Notes: generated from the sequence alone by a model not told the origin. Positions 27,969 through 35,956 are shown, counted from the stretch's first letter. The stretch: DNA of 64,000 nt from Streptomyces sp. A1136 (GCF_004795055.1 NZ_SSBJ01000024.1:59548-123547), one strand, 5' to 3'. Numbers and translations: made by a program.

Positions 27969-28378
27969 GAGACGTCGAGCTGGTGGTCGGCCCAGACGTA
28001 GGTCTCGGGCAGCAGCTCGGTGACGGGGACCGCGCGGAGGCGGTCCCCGTTGCCGACGATCACCTCCAGGGCGGGGAAGTAGTCGAAGAGGACCTGGCGG
28101 CACCGGCCGCACGGGGGCACCACCCCCCGGTCGCGGTCGCCCACGGCGACGACGGTGTCCAGCTCGTAGGCGCCCTGGGCGGCTGCCGCGCCGATCAGGA
28201 CCAGCTCGGCGCACGGGCCGCCCGTGAAGTGGTAGGCGTTCACGGCGGTGATCACGCGGCCGTCACGGGCACGCGCCGCGGCCGCCATCGTGTGCTCGTC
28301 GCCCCGGCACCGCGTGCGGGCGACCTCGGCCGCCGCCGCGACGAGTTCATGGTCGACGGGACGGATGGGCGTGGTCAT
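27962..28378 (-). CDS. Cytidine deaminase family protein
   Basis: 138 residues, the normal size of homotetrameric cytidine deaminases. The zinc site is intact: Cys-Ala-Glu in TGGPCAELVLIG (Cys ligand and catalytic Glu) and Cys-x2-Cys in PPCGRCRQVLFD. Converts cytidine to uridine in pyrimidine salvage, although blasticidin-S-deaminase-like members share the motif and length, so a resistance role is possible. AAGGAGA lies four bases before the ATG, a very strong ribosome site. Monocistronic. Confidence 0.88.
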   Translation of the reverse strand: MTTPIRPVDHELVAAAAEVARTRCRGDEHTMAAAARARDGRVITAVNAYHFTGGPCAELVLIGAAAAQGAYELDTVVAVGDRDRGVVPPCGRCRQVLFDYFPALEVIVGNGDRLRAVPVTELLPETYVWADHQLDVSG

Positions 28379-28953
28379 CTTCTCTCCTTCGAAGCCGTGC
28401 CGGGGCGCCTGGCGGCCCCCCATGGCGTGGCCCCGGCGCGAGCCGGGCCGAGGACGGGTATATCCCATCGAAGCGGTACCCGCGCACCGAATATCGGGCG
28501 CGCCGCCCCGCCCCAGGGCCTCGGCACCGCCGGTCGACGTTAAAGAGTTCGTCAAGCGAGGGGCAGGGCAGCACACTCACGGCGTGTCGAGAGATCCATT
28601 GCGCAAACACGCAAAGACGGAAGGGCGATTGCGCCCGGCCGACGGCCCTCGAAGAAGGGAGACGCCCACTCCGCATACCCGGACATTGGGCAGCAAATTT
28701 CCCGCGTGATGGAACTCATGTTGTGTGCATCGCCATTGTTCGTCGTGGCCGAATTTGCACATAGTTGCCAGTGCTACGCCTCTGCACGTGGTGTCCGGTG
28801 CTGCGCCGGGTCCGCGGGCAGGGACGCGTCGATCACCCACCGACAGCACTGCCACGACTGGAACGGACCTGGCATGACTCGCCGACCCCGCCTGATGCCC
28901 GACGCCTGTCGGCAGCCCGAAAGACCGTGTGTCCCCGGCGCGGCGCCTCGCGC
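28379..28953. other. 575-base intergenic region, AT-richer core
   Basis: Divergent control region between the deaminase and the ferric-reductase-like gene. The part 28540-28790 is clearly lower in GC than its surroundings (GTTAAAGAGTTCGTC, CAGCAAATTTCCC, GCCGAATTTGCACATAG). A possible plus-strand promoter is TTGTTC at 28737-28742 and CATAGT at 28761-28766, spaced 18 bases. I found no open frame there that looks coding; the longest, from 28706, has many Cys and no family resemblance. Such a local drop may mark old inserted DNA. Confidence 0.4.
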
Positions 28954-30258
28954 ATGAGGGCCCCGCACGAGCGGTTGCGCGCCGGCCTGGCGGCCGGGGC
29001 GGCCGGGGTCACCCTGTTGTGGGCGGCTCAGGTACGGCCGTCGGCCCGGCCCGACGAGCTGATCGGGGCGGCGGCCCACCTCTCCGGGCTCCTCGCCGGC
29101 TACGGAATCCTCGCCATGCTCTTCCTGATGGCGCGCGTACCGGCCGTCGAGCACGGGGTGGGGGCCGACCGCCTCGCCCGCTGGCACGCCTTCGGCGGCC
29201 GGTGGGTGCTGCTCCTGTGCGCCGCCCACGGGCTGTTCGCCCTGCTCGTCCACGCCCTGCGCACGGGAACCGACGTACTGACCGCCACCGGAGCCCTGTT
29301 CCGCTACCCGGCAGTCGCGGCCGCGTTCGTGGGAGCGGCCCTGTTGGCCGGCGTCGGCCTGTGCTCCGCCCGAGCCGTGCGCCGCAAGGTCTCCCACGAG
29401 GCGTGGCGGGGGGTGCACCTGCTCACCTACCTCGCCGCCGCGCTCGGCTTCGTCCACCAGCTCGCCGGCCCCGACGTCGGCGTCACCGCCTTCACCACCT
29501 GGTTCTGGGCCCTGCTGCACACCGTCGTCGGCGTGCTGCTCGTCTGGTACCGGGCCGTCGTCCCGGCACGTCAGGCCCTGCGGCACGGATTGCGCGTGGC
29601 CACCGTCGAACGGGAGGGCCCCGGCGTGGTCTCCGTGACCATCCGAGGGGGCGAGCTCCGCGAACTCCGGGCGGAGTCGGGCCAGTTCTTCCGGTGGCGC
29701 TTCCTTCGCAGAGGCCTGTGGCACACCGCCCTGCCGTTCTCCCTCTCCGCGCCCGTACGCGACGACTGCCTGCGCATCACGGTGAAGGCGCTCGGCAGCC
29801 ACTCCCGGCGGGTCCGCGGGCTGCGCCCCGGCACGCGAGTCCTCGCGACCGGCCCGTTCGGCGCGCTCACCGAACGGCGCCGCACACGCCCCAAGGTCCT
29901 GCTCATCGCCGGCGGCATCGGGATCACCCCGATGCGTGCCCTCTTCGAGTCCCTGCCCGCGGGCCCGGGCGACCTCACCCTGCTCTACCGCGCGGGCGAC
30001 GCCGATCAACTGGTCCTGCGGGACGAGCTGGAGGCCATCGCGGCCGACCGCCAGGCCGCCCTGCACTACCTGGTCGGGCGCTCCGACGCCGCCTACGATC
30101 CGCTGGCCCCCCAGGCCCTGCGCGCACTCGTGCCCGACCTGTCCGACCGGGACGTCTACCTCTGCGGGCCGCCCGGCATGGCCGATGCGACGACCGCGGC
30201 GCTGCTCAGGGCGGGCGTCCCCGCTGCCCGCATCCACTCCGAGTGCTTCACCTACTGA
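28954..30258 (+). CDS. Ferric-reductase-like flavocytochrome
   Basis: 434 residues. Six membrane spans in residues 1-215 contain the ferric-reductase/NADPH-oxidase-type heme domain, with His residues in RWHAFGGRWV, CAAHGLFALLVHAL, HEAWRGVHLLTY and FVHQLAG as likely heme ligands. The cytosolic half is a ferredoxin-reductase module: FAD-binding LPFSLSAPVRDDCLRITVKA, then the NAD(P) motif LLIAGGIGITPMRAL and C-terminal VYLCGPPGMADA. Moves electrons from NAD(P)H across the membrane, perhaps to ferric iron. ATG 28954 is chosen; a GTG at 28927 is in frame. Followed after 16 bases by a small membrane protein, probably cotranscribed. Confidence 0.85.
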   Translation: MRAPHERLRAGLAAGAAGVTLLWAAQVRPSARPDELIGAAAHLSGLLAGYGILAMLFLMARVPAVEHGVGADRLARWHAFGGRWVLLLCAAHGLFALLVHALRTGTDVLTATGALFRYPAVAAAFVGAALLAGVGLCSARAVRRKVSHEAWRGVHLLTYLAAALGFVHQLAGPDVGVTAFTTWFWALLHTVVGVLLVWYRAVVPARQALRHGLRVATVEREGPGVVSVTIRGGELRELRAESGQFFRWRFLRRGLWHTALPFSLSAPVRDDCLRITVKALGSHSRRVRGLRPGTRVLATGPFGALTERRRTRPKVLLIAGGIGITPMRALFESLPAGPGDLTLLYRAGDADQLVLRDELEAIAADRQAALHYLVGRSDAAYDPLAPQALRALVPDLSDRDVYLCGPPGMADATTAALLRAGVPAARIHSECFTY

Positions 30259-30274
30259 GGATCGAGGTCGTCCG

Positions 30275-30553
30275 ATGAACCGGTACGCGGCGTCCCAGGA
30301 GCCCTTCGACCACGCGGACACCGCCGAGCCGTCCGGGCCCGGGCGTCCGCGCCCACTGTCGGCCGCGTCGACGGCCCCGCACCGCCGGGCCGGCCGTCCC
30401 GCCGCGGCCCGGCACCGCAAGAGCCGGCGGTCCCGGTGGCTCGTCGCCGGGCTCGGCCTGGCCAGCGCGCTGACCGCGACGCTCATCACGCTCACCGTCC
30501 AGCCGGCCGCCCCGGCGCCGGGCGCCGGGCCGAGCCCGCAAGCCCGGCGCTGA
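30275..30553 (+). CDS. Small single-span membrane protein
   Basis: 92 residues with a Pro/Arg/Ala-rich N-terminus of about 50 residues, a basic stretch (RHRKSRRSR) and one hydrophobic span (LVAGLGLASALTATLITLTV) near the end. No family recognised. It starts 16 bases after the flavocytochrome gene with GAGG seven bases upstream of its ATG, so it is probably an accessory subunit or assembly factor of that oxidoreductase (inference from linkage only). Confidence 0.55.
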   Translation: MNRYAASQEPFDHADTAEPSGPGRPRPLSAASTAPHRRAGRPAAARHRKSRRSRWLVAGLGLASALTATLITLTVQPAAPAPGAGPSPQARR

Positions 30554-30619
30554 GACCGAGCCGTCTCCCTACGTCAGGGCCGGCGCCGTACCGCGCTGCC
30601 CGCCGCCCCGTTCGCCTGG

Positions 30620-30655
30620 CCCTGCCCCCGCACGGCCGGCCGTGCGGGGGCAGGG
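30620..30655. terminator. 36-base perfect palindrome, bidirectional terminator
   Basis: Two 18-base arms (30620-30637 and 30638-30655) pair perfectly with no spacer, so a real hairpin would open a loop of about four bases. It lies between two convergent genes and can serve both. Confidence 0.85.
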
Positions 30656-30667
30656 GCGGGGGCGCCG

Positions 30668-31174
30668 TCAGTTCCAGGGGTCGGTGAACGACCGGCCGGG
30701 CACCGGCTTGGCGATGAGCGCCACGGCGATGAAGAAGTTGACCTGACCGATCGCGAACATCAAGGTGGCGAGCGCCTTTGCGTCGTAGTGCTCCGCCGCC
30801 CGCGCGTACAGCTCGTCGGAGACCCTCTCGCCGTGCGCCGAGGGTTGGAGCACTGCTTCCACGAGTGCCAGAGCGGCCCGCTCGGCACCGGTGAAGTAGG
30901 GCGAGTCCTGCCAGGAGACGACCGACGTGATGCGCTCCTGCGACTCCCCGGCCTTTCGCAGGAATCCCGTGTGCAGGACGGTCAAGTAGGTGCTGCCGAC
31001 GATCTGGCCGGCGCGCAGTTGGACCAGGCTGATCGTGCGGCGCGGCAGCGACCCGTTTCCGGTGGCCTTGAACAGCGCCGCCGATACCGCCGCCAGCTCG
31101 GGCACGAGCTGCCCGGGGTCCTCGGTCATCCGCGGAACCATCGGGACCTCGGCCGTTGTCGAACGTGTCTCCAT
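30668..31174 (-). CDS. AhpD/carboxymuconolactone-decarboxylase-like protein lacking the active Cys pair
   Basis: 168 residues with the helical AhpD-like fold. The family's active segment, normally of the form RASQINGCAYCxDMH, reads RAGQIVGSTYLTVLH, so both redox cysteines are replaced (Ser and Leu) while the helical frame and the final His stay. The second half (SPYFTGAERAALALVEAV, FAIGQVNFF) is normal. It therefore should not act as an alkylhydroperoxidase; it may bind a ligand or use another chemistry. Start at 31174 has AGGAG six bases upstream; ATG 31177 is too close. Confidence 0.78.
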   Translation of the reverse strand: METRSTTAEVPMVPRMTEDPGQLVPELAAVSAALFKATGNGSLPRRTISLVQLRAGQIVGSTYLTVLHTGFLRKAGESQERITSVVSWQDSPYFTGAERAALALVEAVLQPSAHGERVSDELYARAAEHYDAKALATLMFAIGQVNFFIAVALIAKPVPGRSFTDPWN

Positions 31175-31587
31175 CATCGTCTCCTCATGATTTCCCAGGT
31201 GCTCTCACCGCCTTGACGGACCGCGTCGTACGGACGTGACACCGCGGGGGAATCGAGTGCGTCGGACGCCGTATCCCCTGGAGGACCGACATGATCCGGA
31301 CAGCCTGGATGGACGTTCGATGAACCGGACGCGACCGACAGCAGGTCAGCGGGCCTCGTTCGACCACCGGAGGGCTCGTCACACTGTGTTGACGGCCGAT
31401 CGCGGAGGGCACACCGACGCTCTGAGCTGCCTGAACGACCGTTCGGTCGCCGATAATCGAACGCGATGTCTGTAAATCGGTCATCGATGTGCATGCGCCC
31501 TTCACACAAGACAGACTCTGGAGCGTCCAGCCCGCAGAACGCAGCCAACTGCTGCTTCTGACCTTCGAATTGAAAGAGAGTCACGTC
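31175..31587. other. 413-base divergent control region
   Basis: Separates the AhpD-like gene from the subtilisin-inhibitor gene. It contains a TetR-type palindrome and a GATAAT hexamer described separately, and about 120 bases of presumed leader before the inhibitor start with CCAACTGCTGCTTCTGACC and similar lower-GC sequence. No open frame here looks coding. Confidence 0.4.
31436..31457 (+). promoter_or_regulatory. Candidate TetR-type operator overlapping a promoter
   Basis: CGACCG-TT-CGGTCG (31436-31449) is a six-base inverted repeat of the kind bound by TetR regulators. GATAAT at 31452-31457 resembles a -10 and starts two bases later, so the palindrome would lie in the spacer. Expected to drive the subtilisin-inhibitor gene. 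The matching -35 is poor. Confidence 0.45.
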
Positions 31588-32007
31588 GTGCGTCACCGCA
31601 TCGCTGCCGTCTCCGCTGCCGCCCTGCTCACCATGGCCGGCGCCACCGGCATCGCGGAGGCCAAGCCCGCCAGCCTGTACGCCCCGTCCGCCGTGGTCCT
31701 CACCATCGGCCAGGGGGACAACGGTGCCACCGTCGTCAGGGCGTCCACCCTGAGCTGCGCCCCGACCGCGCAGGGAACGCACCCCGACCCCAAGGCCGCC
31801 TGTACCGCCCTCGCCGCCACCGCCGGCGCCTTCGACACTCTCCTTGCCGCCCCGGACTCGAACCGCGTCTGCCCGATGATCTACGACCCGGTCACCGTCA
31901 CCGCGGACGGGGTCTGGCAGGGTCGCCGGGTTTCCTGGAAGCACACCTTCTCCAACTCGTGCGCGATGTCCGCGACCTTCAACGGGAACGCCCTCTTCTC
32001 CTTCTGA
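31588..32007 (+). CDS. Subtilisin inhibitor-like (SSI) secreted protein
   Basis: 139 residues including a Sec signal of about 27 (RHRIAAVSAAALLTMAGATG, cleavage near AEA). The mature inhibitor has the SSI pattern: YAPSAVVLTIGQGDNG, four Cys in two disulfides, and the reactive loop VCPMIYDPVTVTADGVWQG with P1 Met97 and P1' Ile98. Met at P1 predicts inhibition of subtilisin-like proteases, as in the founding SSI, rather than trypsin. Secreted in abundance around aerial growth in Streptomyces. GTG at 31588 has AGAGAG upstream. A hairpin follows. Confidence 0.95.
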   Translation: MRHRIAAVSAAALLTMAGATGIAEAKPASLYAPSAVVLTIGQGDNGATVVRASTLSCAPTAQGTHPDPKAACTALAATAGAFDTLLAAPDSNRVCPMIYDPVTVTADGVWQGRRVSWKHTFSNSCAMSATFNGNALFSF

Positions 32008-32037
32008 CCTCCCTTCCGGCCCCGCGCGGTCTCTCGC

Positions 32038-32076
32038 GCGTCAGCCCCCGCCCCTGCCCGGGACGGAGGCTGACGC
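32038..32076 (+). terminator. Candidate terminator after subtilisin inhibitor
   Basis: Nine-base perfect arms GCGTCAGCC (32038-32046) and GGCTGACGC (32068-32076) around a 21-base GC-rich loop, 30 bases past the stop. Confidence 0.6.
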
Positions 32077-32149
32077 ACGCGCGGTGTCCACGGCCGCCGC
32101 GCCGCCCCGGTGCGCGGTGGCGGGCGGCTCGCACCACCGAGGCCCCGCG

Positions 32150-32155
32150 TACCCT
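32150..32155 (+). promoter_or_regulatory. Candidate leaderless -10 (TACCCT)
   Basis: TACCCT matches TAnnnT and ends six bases before the GTG at 32162, with no Shine-Dalgarno in between. Confidence 0.4.
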
Positions 32156-32161
32156 CTGTGT

Positions 32162-33118
32162 GTGTCAGCCTCCCGCCTCCACCGCGTCGCCGTCCTCGTC
32201 CTCGAAGGGGCGAAACCCCTGGACGTGGGCATTCCCGCGCAGGTCTTCACGACGCGGGCGAGCATGCCGTACGAGGTGCGGGTGTGCGGCGCGGCGCCCG
32301 GCCTGGTGACGGGCGGCGACGGCCTGTCGTACTCCGTCTCCCACGGACTGGACGCGCTGGCGTGGGCGGACATCGTCTTCGTCCCCGGCTACCGGTTCCC
32401 GGACCGTGACGACCCGCCGCCGGCCGTCATCGAGGCGCTGACCGCCGCCCACGCCCGGGGGGCGCGGCTCGCCGCCATCTCCACGGGCGCGTTCGCGCTC
32501 GCCGCCACGGGGCTGCTGGACGGCAAGCGCGCCACGACCCACTGGCACTACGCGCGGGCGCTGGTGGCGAAGCATCCGCTGGTCCGGCTGGACGAGAACG
32601 TGTTGTTCGTCGACGAGGGCAGCGTGCTGACCTCCGCCGGCGCCGCCTCGGGGATCGACCTGTGCCTGCACATCCTGCGCCGCGACCTCGGGGTGGCCGC
32701 GTCCAACCACGCGGCCCGGCGCCTGGTAGCGGCCCCGTACCGCAGTGGCGGTCAGGCGCAGTACGTGCCGCGCAGCGTGCCAGAGCCGCTCGGCGAGCGG
32801 TTCGCCGCCACCCGCGAGTGGGCGCTGCACCGCCTCGGGGAGCCGCTCACCCTGGAGGCGCTCGCCGAGCACGCGGCGGTGTCGCCCCGCACGTTCTCGC
32901 GGCGCTTCGCCCAGGACACCGGGTACACGCCGATGCAGTGGGTGATGCGCGCCCGGCTCGACGTGGCACGTGAGCTGCTCGAACGGTCACAGCGGAGCGT
33001 CGAGCAGATCGCCGCCGACGTCGGGCTCGGTACCGGGGCGAATCTGCGGTTGCACTTCCAGCGCATCCTCGGCACCACCCCGAGCGAGTACCGGCGCACC
33101 TTCACGCGGGGCGCGTAG
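32162..33118 (+). CDS. GlxA-family transcriptional regulator (DJ-1/PfpI + AraC HTH)
   Basis: 318 residues. Residues 5-190 form a DJ-1/PfpI-like ligand domain; the nucleophile-elbow motif, usually CSGAF, reads STGAFALAATGLLDGKRAT, so the Cys is replaced by Thr and the domain is a sensor, not a protease. Residues 225-315 hold two AraC helix-turn-helix motifs (LTLEALAEHAAVSPRTFSRR and SVEQIAADVGLGTGANLRLH). Its targets are not indicated; the GAPDH gene follows in the same direction after 143 bases. Start at GTG 32162 gives the normal family length and appears leaderless. Confidence 0.87.
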   Translation: MSASRLHRVAVLVLEGAKPLDVGIPAQVFTTRASMPYEVRVCGAAPGLVTGGDGLSYSVSHGLDALAWADIVFVPGYRFPDRDDPPPAVIEALTAAHARGARLAAISTGAFALAATGLLDGKRATTHWHYARALVAKHPLVRLDENVLFVDEGSVLTSAGAASGIDLCLHILRRDLGVAASNHAARRLVAAPYRSGGQAQYVPRSVPEPLGERFAATREWALHRLGEPLTLEALAEHAAVSPRTFSRRFAQDTGYTPMQWVMRARLDVARELLERSQRSVEQIAADVGLGTGANLRLHFQRILGTTPSEYRRTFTRGA

Positions 33119-33139
33119 CCGCCCGGCAGCCGGGGGCCC

Positions 33140-33201
33140 GGCGAGATCCTTTTCGCTCGGGCGCTTTTGGCGAGATCCTTGCGAACCGTGGCAATCTCGC
33201 C
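33140..33201 (+). promoter_or_regulatory. Repeated GGCGAGAT boxes upstream of GAPDH
   Basis: GGCGAGATCCTT occurs at 33140-33151 and again at 33169-33180 (29-base period). An inverted copy, ATCTCGCC, lies at 33194-33201. The second and third boxes form an eight-base inverted repeat with 17 bases between. All lie 60-122 bases upstream of the GAPDH start, so they are good operator candidates. Confidence 0.5.
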
Positions 33202-33261
33202 GCTGTCATCGGCTGATGCCGGGGGCGAACCTGGAGGCGAACAGAGAAGGGGACACCGCTC

Positions 33262-34260
33262 ATGACTCGAATCGCCATCAACGGTTTCGGCCGCATCGGA
33301 CGCAATGTGCTGCGCGCGCTGCTCGAACGTGACAGCGACCTCGAGGTCGTCGCCGTCAACGACCTCACGGAACCCGCGGCCCTCGCACGGCTGCTCGCCT
33401 ACGACACCACGTCCGGCCGGCTCGGCCGCCCCGTGAGCGTGGACGGGAACGTCCTGGTCGTCGACGGCCACCGCATCACGGTGCTCGCCGAGCGGGAACC
33501 GAAGCAGTTGCCGTGGGCCGAGCTCGGTGTCGAGATCGTGCTGGAGGCGACCGGCCGCTTCACCTCGGCCGAGGCGGCCCGCGCCCACCTCGCCGCGGGG
33601 GCGAAGAAGGTACTGGTCAGCGCGCCGTCGGACGGCGCCGACGTCACGCTCGCGTACGGGGTCAACCACAAGGCCTACGACCCGGCCCTGCACACGATCG
33701 TCTCGAACGCCTCGTGCACGACCAACGCCCTCGCGCCGCTCGCCGCCGTGCTGGACGAACTCGCGGGCATCGAGCACGGCTTCATGACGACGGTGCACGC
33801 CTACACGCAGGAGCAGAACCTGCTGGACGGACCGCACCGCGACGCCCGGCGGGCCCGCGCGGCCGCCGTCAACATCGTGCCGACCACGACGGGCGCCGCC
33901 AAGGCGATCGGCCTGGTGCTGCCCGGCCTCGACGGCAAACTGTCGGGCGACTCGATCCGCGTGCCGGTCCCGGTGGGCTCGATCGTCGAACTCAACACCA
34001 CCGTCGCCCGCGACGTGACGCGCGACGAGGTGCTGGCCGCCTATCGCGCCGCCGCGGAGGGACCGCTGGCCGGGGTCCTCGAATACTCCGAGGACCCGCT
34101 CGTGTCGTCCGACATCACGGGCAATCCCGCCTCCTCGATCTTCGACTCGGCGCTCACGCGCGTCGACGGCCGCCACGTCAAGGTGGTCGCCTGGTACGAC
34201 AACGAGTGGGGCTTCTCCAACCGTGTGATCGACACGCTCACCCTCCTCGCCACGCGCTGA
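33262..34260 (+). CDS. gap: Glyceraldehyde-3-phosphate dehydrogenase, type I
   Basis: 332 residues. N-terminal NAD-binding motif RIAINGFGRIGRNVLRALLE, catalytic Cys in SNASCTTNALAPL, the active-site His in TVHAYTQEQNL, and C-terminal YDNEWGFSNRVIDTL are all intact. Oxidises glyceraldehyde-3-phosphate in glycolysis. The sequence style (VNDLTEPAALARLLAYDTTS) is that of the second, Gap2-like GAPDH common in Streptomyces, so this is probably not the only copy in the genome. The ATG follows GAAGGGG. Monocistronic, ended by a strong hairpin at 34270. Confidence 0.95.
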   Translation: MTRIAINGFGRIGRNVLRALLERDSDLEVVAVNDLTEPAALARLLAYDTTSGRLGRPVSVDGNVLVVDGHRITVLAEREPKQLPWAELGVEIVLEATGRFTSAEAARAHLAAGAKKVLVSAPSDGADVTLAYGVNHKAYDPALHTIVSNASCTTNALAPLAAVLDELAGIEHGFMTTVHAYTQEQNLLDGPHRDARRARAAAVNIVPTTTGAAKAIGLVLPGLDGKLSGDSIRVPVPVGSIVELNTTVARDVTRDEVLAAYRAAAEGPLAGVLEYSEDPLVSSDITGNPASSIFDSALTRVDGRHVKVVAWYDNEWGFSNRVIDTLTLLATR

Positions 34261-34269
34261 CCCGCGATG

Positions 34270-34302
34270 CCGGGGACGCACCCGACCCGGGTGTGTCCCC
34301 GG
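34270..34302 (+). terminator. Hairpin terminator after GAPDH
   Basis: 15-base arms (34270-34284 and 34288-34302) pair with one mismatch that is a G-U pair in RNA; three-base loop. It begins ten bases after the stop. Confidence 0.85.
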
Positions 34303-34360
34303 TTCCGCGGCCACGGCGGAGGTAGGGTGGAACGCTTTATCACGTTTCAAACCCTCGGGG

Positions 34361-34930
34361 TTGCGCCGCGACTTCCTCGGCTGTGATGCAGGCAGGAAAA
34401 CCTTCCGCGCACCGGACGACACCACGCGCCGCGCCCGCCGCCGCGCCGCGGTCCGGGCCACGGGCACCGTCCTGCTGTTATTGGTGTGCGCCCCGCCCCT
34501 CGCGGTCCAACCCTTCGCGGTCCAAGCCCTCGCGGCCCCGGCCGGCGCGATGGCCCCGGTCGCGGCGGTGCGGGCCGCGGAGCCCACACCGCCGCCGTCC
34601 GCCGCGTCGTCGGCGCCGAAGCCCGTCGATCCGGCCGCGCTGAGATCAGCGGTGGAGCGGGCGGCGAAGAAGCTCATGGTGCCCGGGGCGGTGGTCCTGC
34701 TCCGCACACCGCAGGGAACCTATCGCGTGGCCGTGGGCACGGCCGCGCGGGGCGCGACCCGACCGCCGGCACGGCCGACCACTTCCGGGTCGCCTCCAAC
34801 ACCAAGACCTTGACGTCGGCGCTGGTCATGCCGCTCGCCCAGGACGGCAGACTCCGACTCGGCGACCCGGTGTCCGCCTACCTCCCCTCCGTGCCGGGCG
34901 GCGACCGCATCACCCTCGCCGGCGACGGCC
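34361..34930 (+). pseudogene. Serine beta-lactamase/D-Ala carboxypeptidase remnant
   Basis: The first frame encodes an export-type N-terminus (ATGTVLLLLVCAPPLAVQ) and the start of a serine-hydrolase domain (AKKLMVPGAVVLLRTPQGTY). A one-base loss near 34757 moves the rest to another frame, which resumes with HFRVASNTKTLTSALVM; SNTK is the SxxK active-site motif. The protein then breaks off at GGDRITLA (about 34920), losing some 250 residues and the YxN and KTG motifs, and runs into the PNPOx remnant. It also holds a TTA codon (CTG-TTA-TTG). No good start codon is present. Clearly non-functional. Confidence 0.75.
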
Positions 34931-35264
34931 ACGTCAACCTCTCCCTATCGTGCGCATCCACGGCGACGGTGGGGCCGTCTTCCGTGACGATCCCCGCTGG
35001 GCCGAGCTGATCGGCCTGTTCGGGGAGGCCGGCGGGCCCGCGGCGCGGGCGATCGTCGTGGTGCGCGCCCGGCGGATCGCCGATGTGTGCGGCCACGCCG
35101 TTCCGCTCATGGAGTACCAGGGTGAACGCACCCTCCACCAAGAGCACTTCCGCCGCAAGACGGACGAGGAGTTCGCAGAGTACTGCGAGAAGAAGGACTT
35201 CATCGAGACGAGCCTCGACGGGCTCCCCGCCCTACCTCTGCCTCTTCCTCCGCGCACGGTCTGA
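34921..35264 (+). pseudogene. Pyridoxamine-5'-phosphate-oxidase-like remnant
   Basis: Begins in the beta-lactamase frame with GDGHVNLS, a short N-terminal piece typical of FMN-binding PNPOx-like proteins, then changes frame and continues with RIHGDGGAVFRDDPRWAELI and the C-terminal half (RIADVCGHAVPLMEYQGERT, then SLDGLPALPLP), ending at 35264. About 70 internal residues that should follow VNLS are missing. A GTG at 34950 could start a 104-residue fragment, but the flavin-binding half is gone. Two deletions, one fusing it to the beta-lactamase and one internal, explain the structure. Confidence 0.7.
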
Positions 35265-35295
35265 CACGACGGCCGCCGCGCCTCGGAACGGCCGT

Positions 35296-35331
35296 GTCGG
35301 GGACCGCCCGCGTCGGCGGGCGGTCCCCGAC
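35296..35331. terminator. Strong bidirectional hairpin
   Basis: Perfect 16-base arms at 35296-35311 and 35316-35331 with a GTCG tetraloop, between the PNPOx remnant and the convergent membrane-protein gene. Confidence 0.88.
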
Positions 35332-35361
35332 GGGCTCACGCGGCTCGCGCGGCCCTTACGG

Positions 35362-35814
35362 TCACACGGCGGGCGAGCGGTCACCGGGGGTGTTGCACAG
35401 CGCCCAGATCACGAAGACGCCGATGATGATCGAGATGATCGCCCAGAAGGGCGTGTAGGGCAGCCACATGAAGTTGAGGATGATGTCGCATCCCGCCAGC
35501 ACCACACCGGCGACCCGCGCCCAGAGCATCCTCTTGAGGAGTCCGACGCCGACGATGACGAGGACGATGCCCAGGATGAGGTGGATCCAGCCCCAGGACG
35601 TCGTGTTGAACTTGAAGACGTAGTTTCCGAGGCGCGCGTAGACATCGTCGTTCGCGATGCCGGTGATGCCCTTGATGATGGCCAGGACGCCGTCCACGAG
35701 GAGGAGGACGCCTGCGAACATGGTGCCGCCGGCGGCCCAGGCCCCACGGGTGGTGTGGGGCTCGTACCCGCGGGACGCGCGTGCGGTGGGATCGGGGGTC
35801 GAAGGCTGTGCCAC
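35362..35814 (-). CDS. Small four-span membrane protein (DUF7144-like)
   Basis: 150 residues with four membrane spans (about 30-52, 70-90, 95-115, 120-140) after a short polar N-terminus. The sequence AAGGTMFAGVLLLVDGVLAI, then DVYARLGNYVFKFN and WGWIHLILGIVLVIVG is that of a membrane family widespread in actinobacteria (DUF7144), function unknown. GTG at 35814 is chosen because AAGGAG lies six bases before it; an upstream ATG at 35829 overlaps that ribosome site. Monocistronic. Confidence 0.82.
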   Translation of the reverse strand: MAQPSTPDPTARASRGYEPHTTRGAWAAGGTMFAGVLLLVDGVLAIIKGITGIANDDVYARLGNYVFKFNTTSWGWIHLILGIVLVIVGVGLLKRMLWARVAGVVLAGCDIILNFMWLPYTPFWAIISIIIGVFVIWALCNTPGDRSPAV

Positions 35815-35956
35815 GACAAGCTCCTTCATCGGGCGGTGCGCCGGAACCTGGCGCGGCTATCAGCATCCGGCCGTGGTGGCTTCAGGGCATCCGGGTCGCG
35901 TCCATTCGGGTGACGCCCCCAAGGGGCACCGCTCTCGACTCCCCCGGCGGGGCGGC

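Noticed and set aside
28706..28957. 83-codon Cys-rich frame (start 28706) before the ferric-reductase-like gene
   Set aside because: No good ribosome site, no family resemblance, and codon-position GC does not look coding; Cys richness follows from TGC/TGT in this patch.
30620..30655. Long perfect palindrome considered as a phage or plasmid attachment or resolution site
   Set aside because: It lies between two convergent gene ends and has the form of the other hairpin terminators in the window; no integrase is near.
31236..31475. 79-codon frame in the subtilisin inhibitor control region
   Set aside because: It runs through the operator and candidate -10, is hydrophilic without pattern, and lacks a Shine-Dalgarno.
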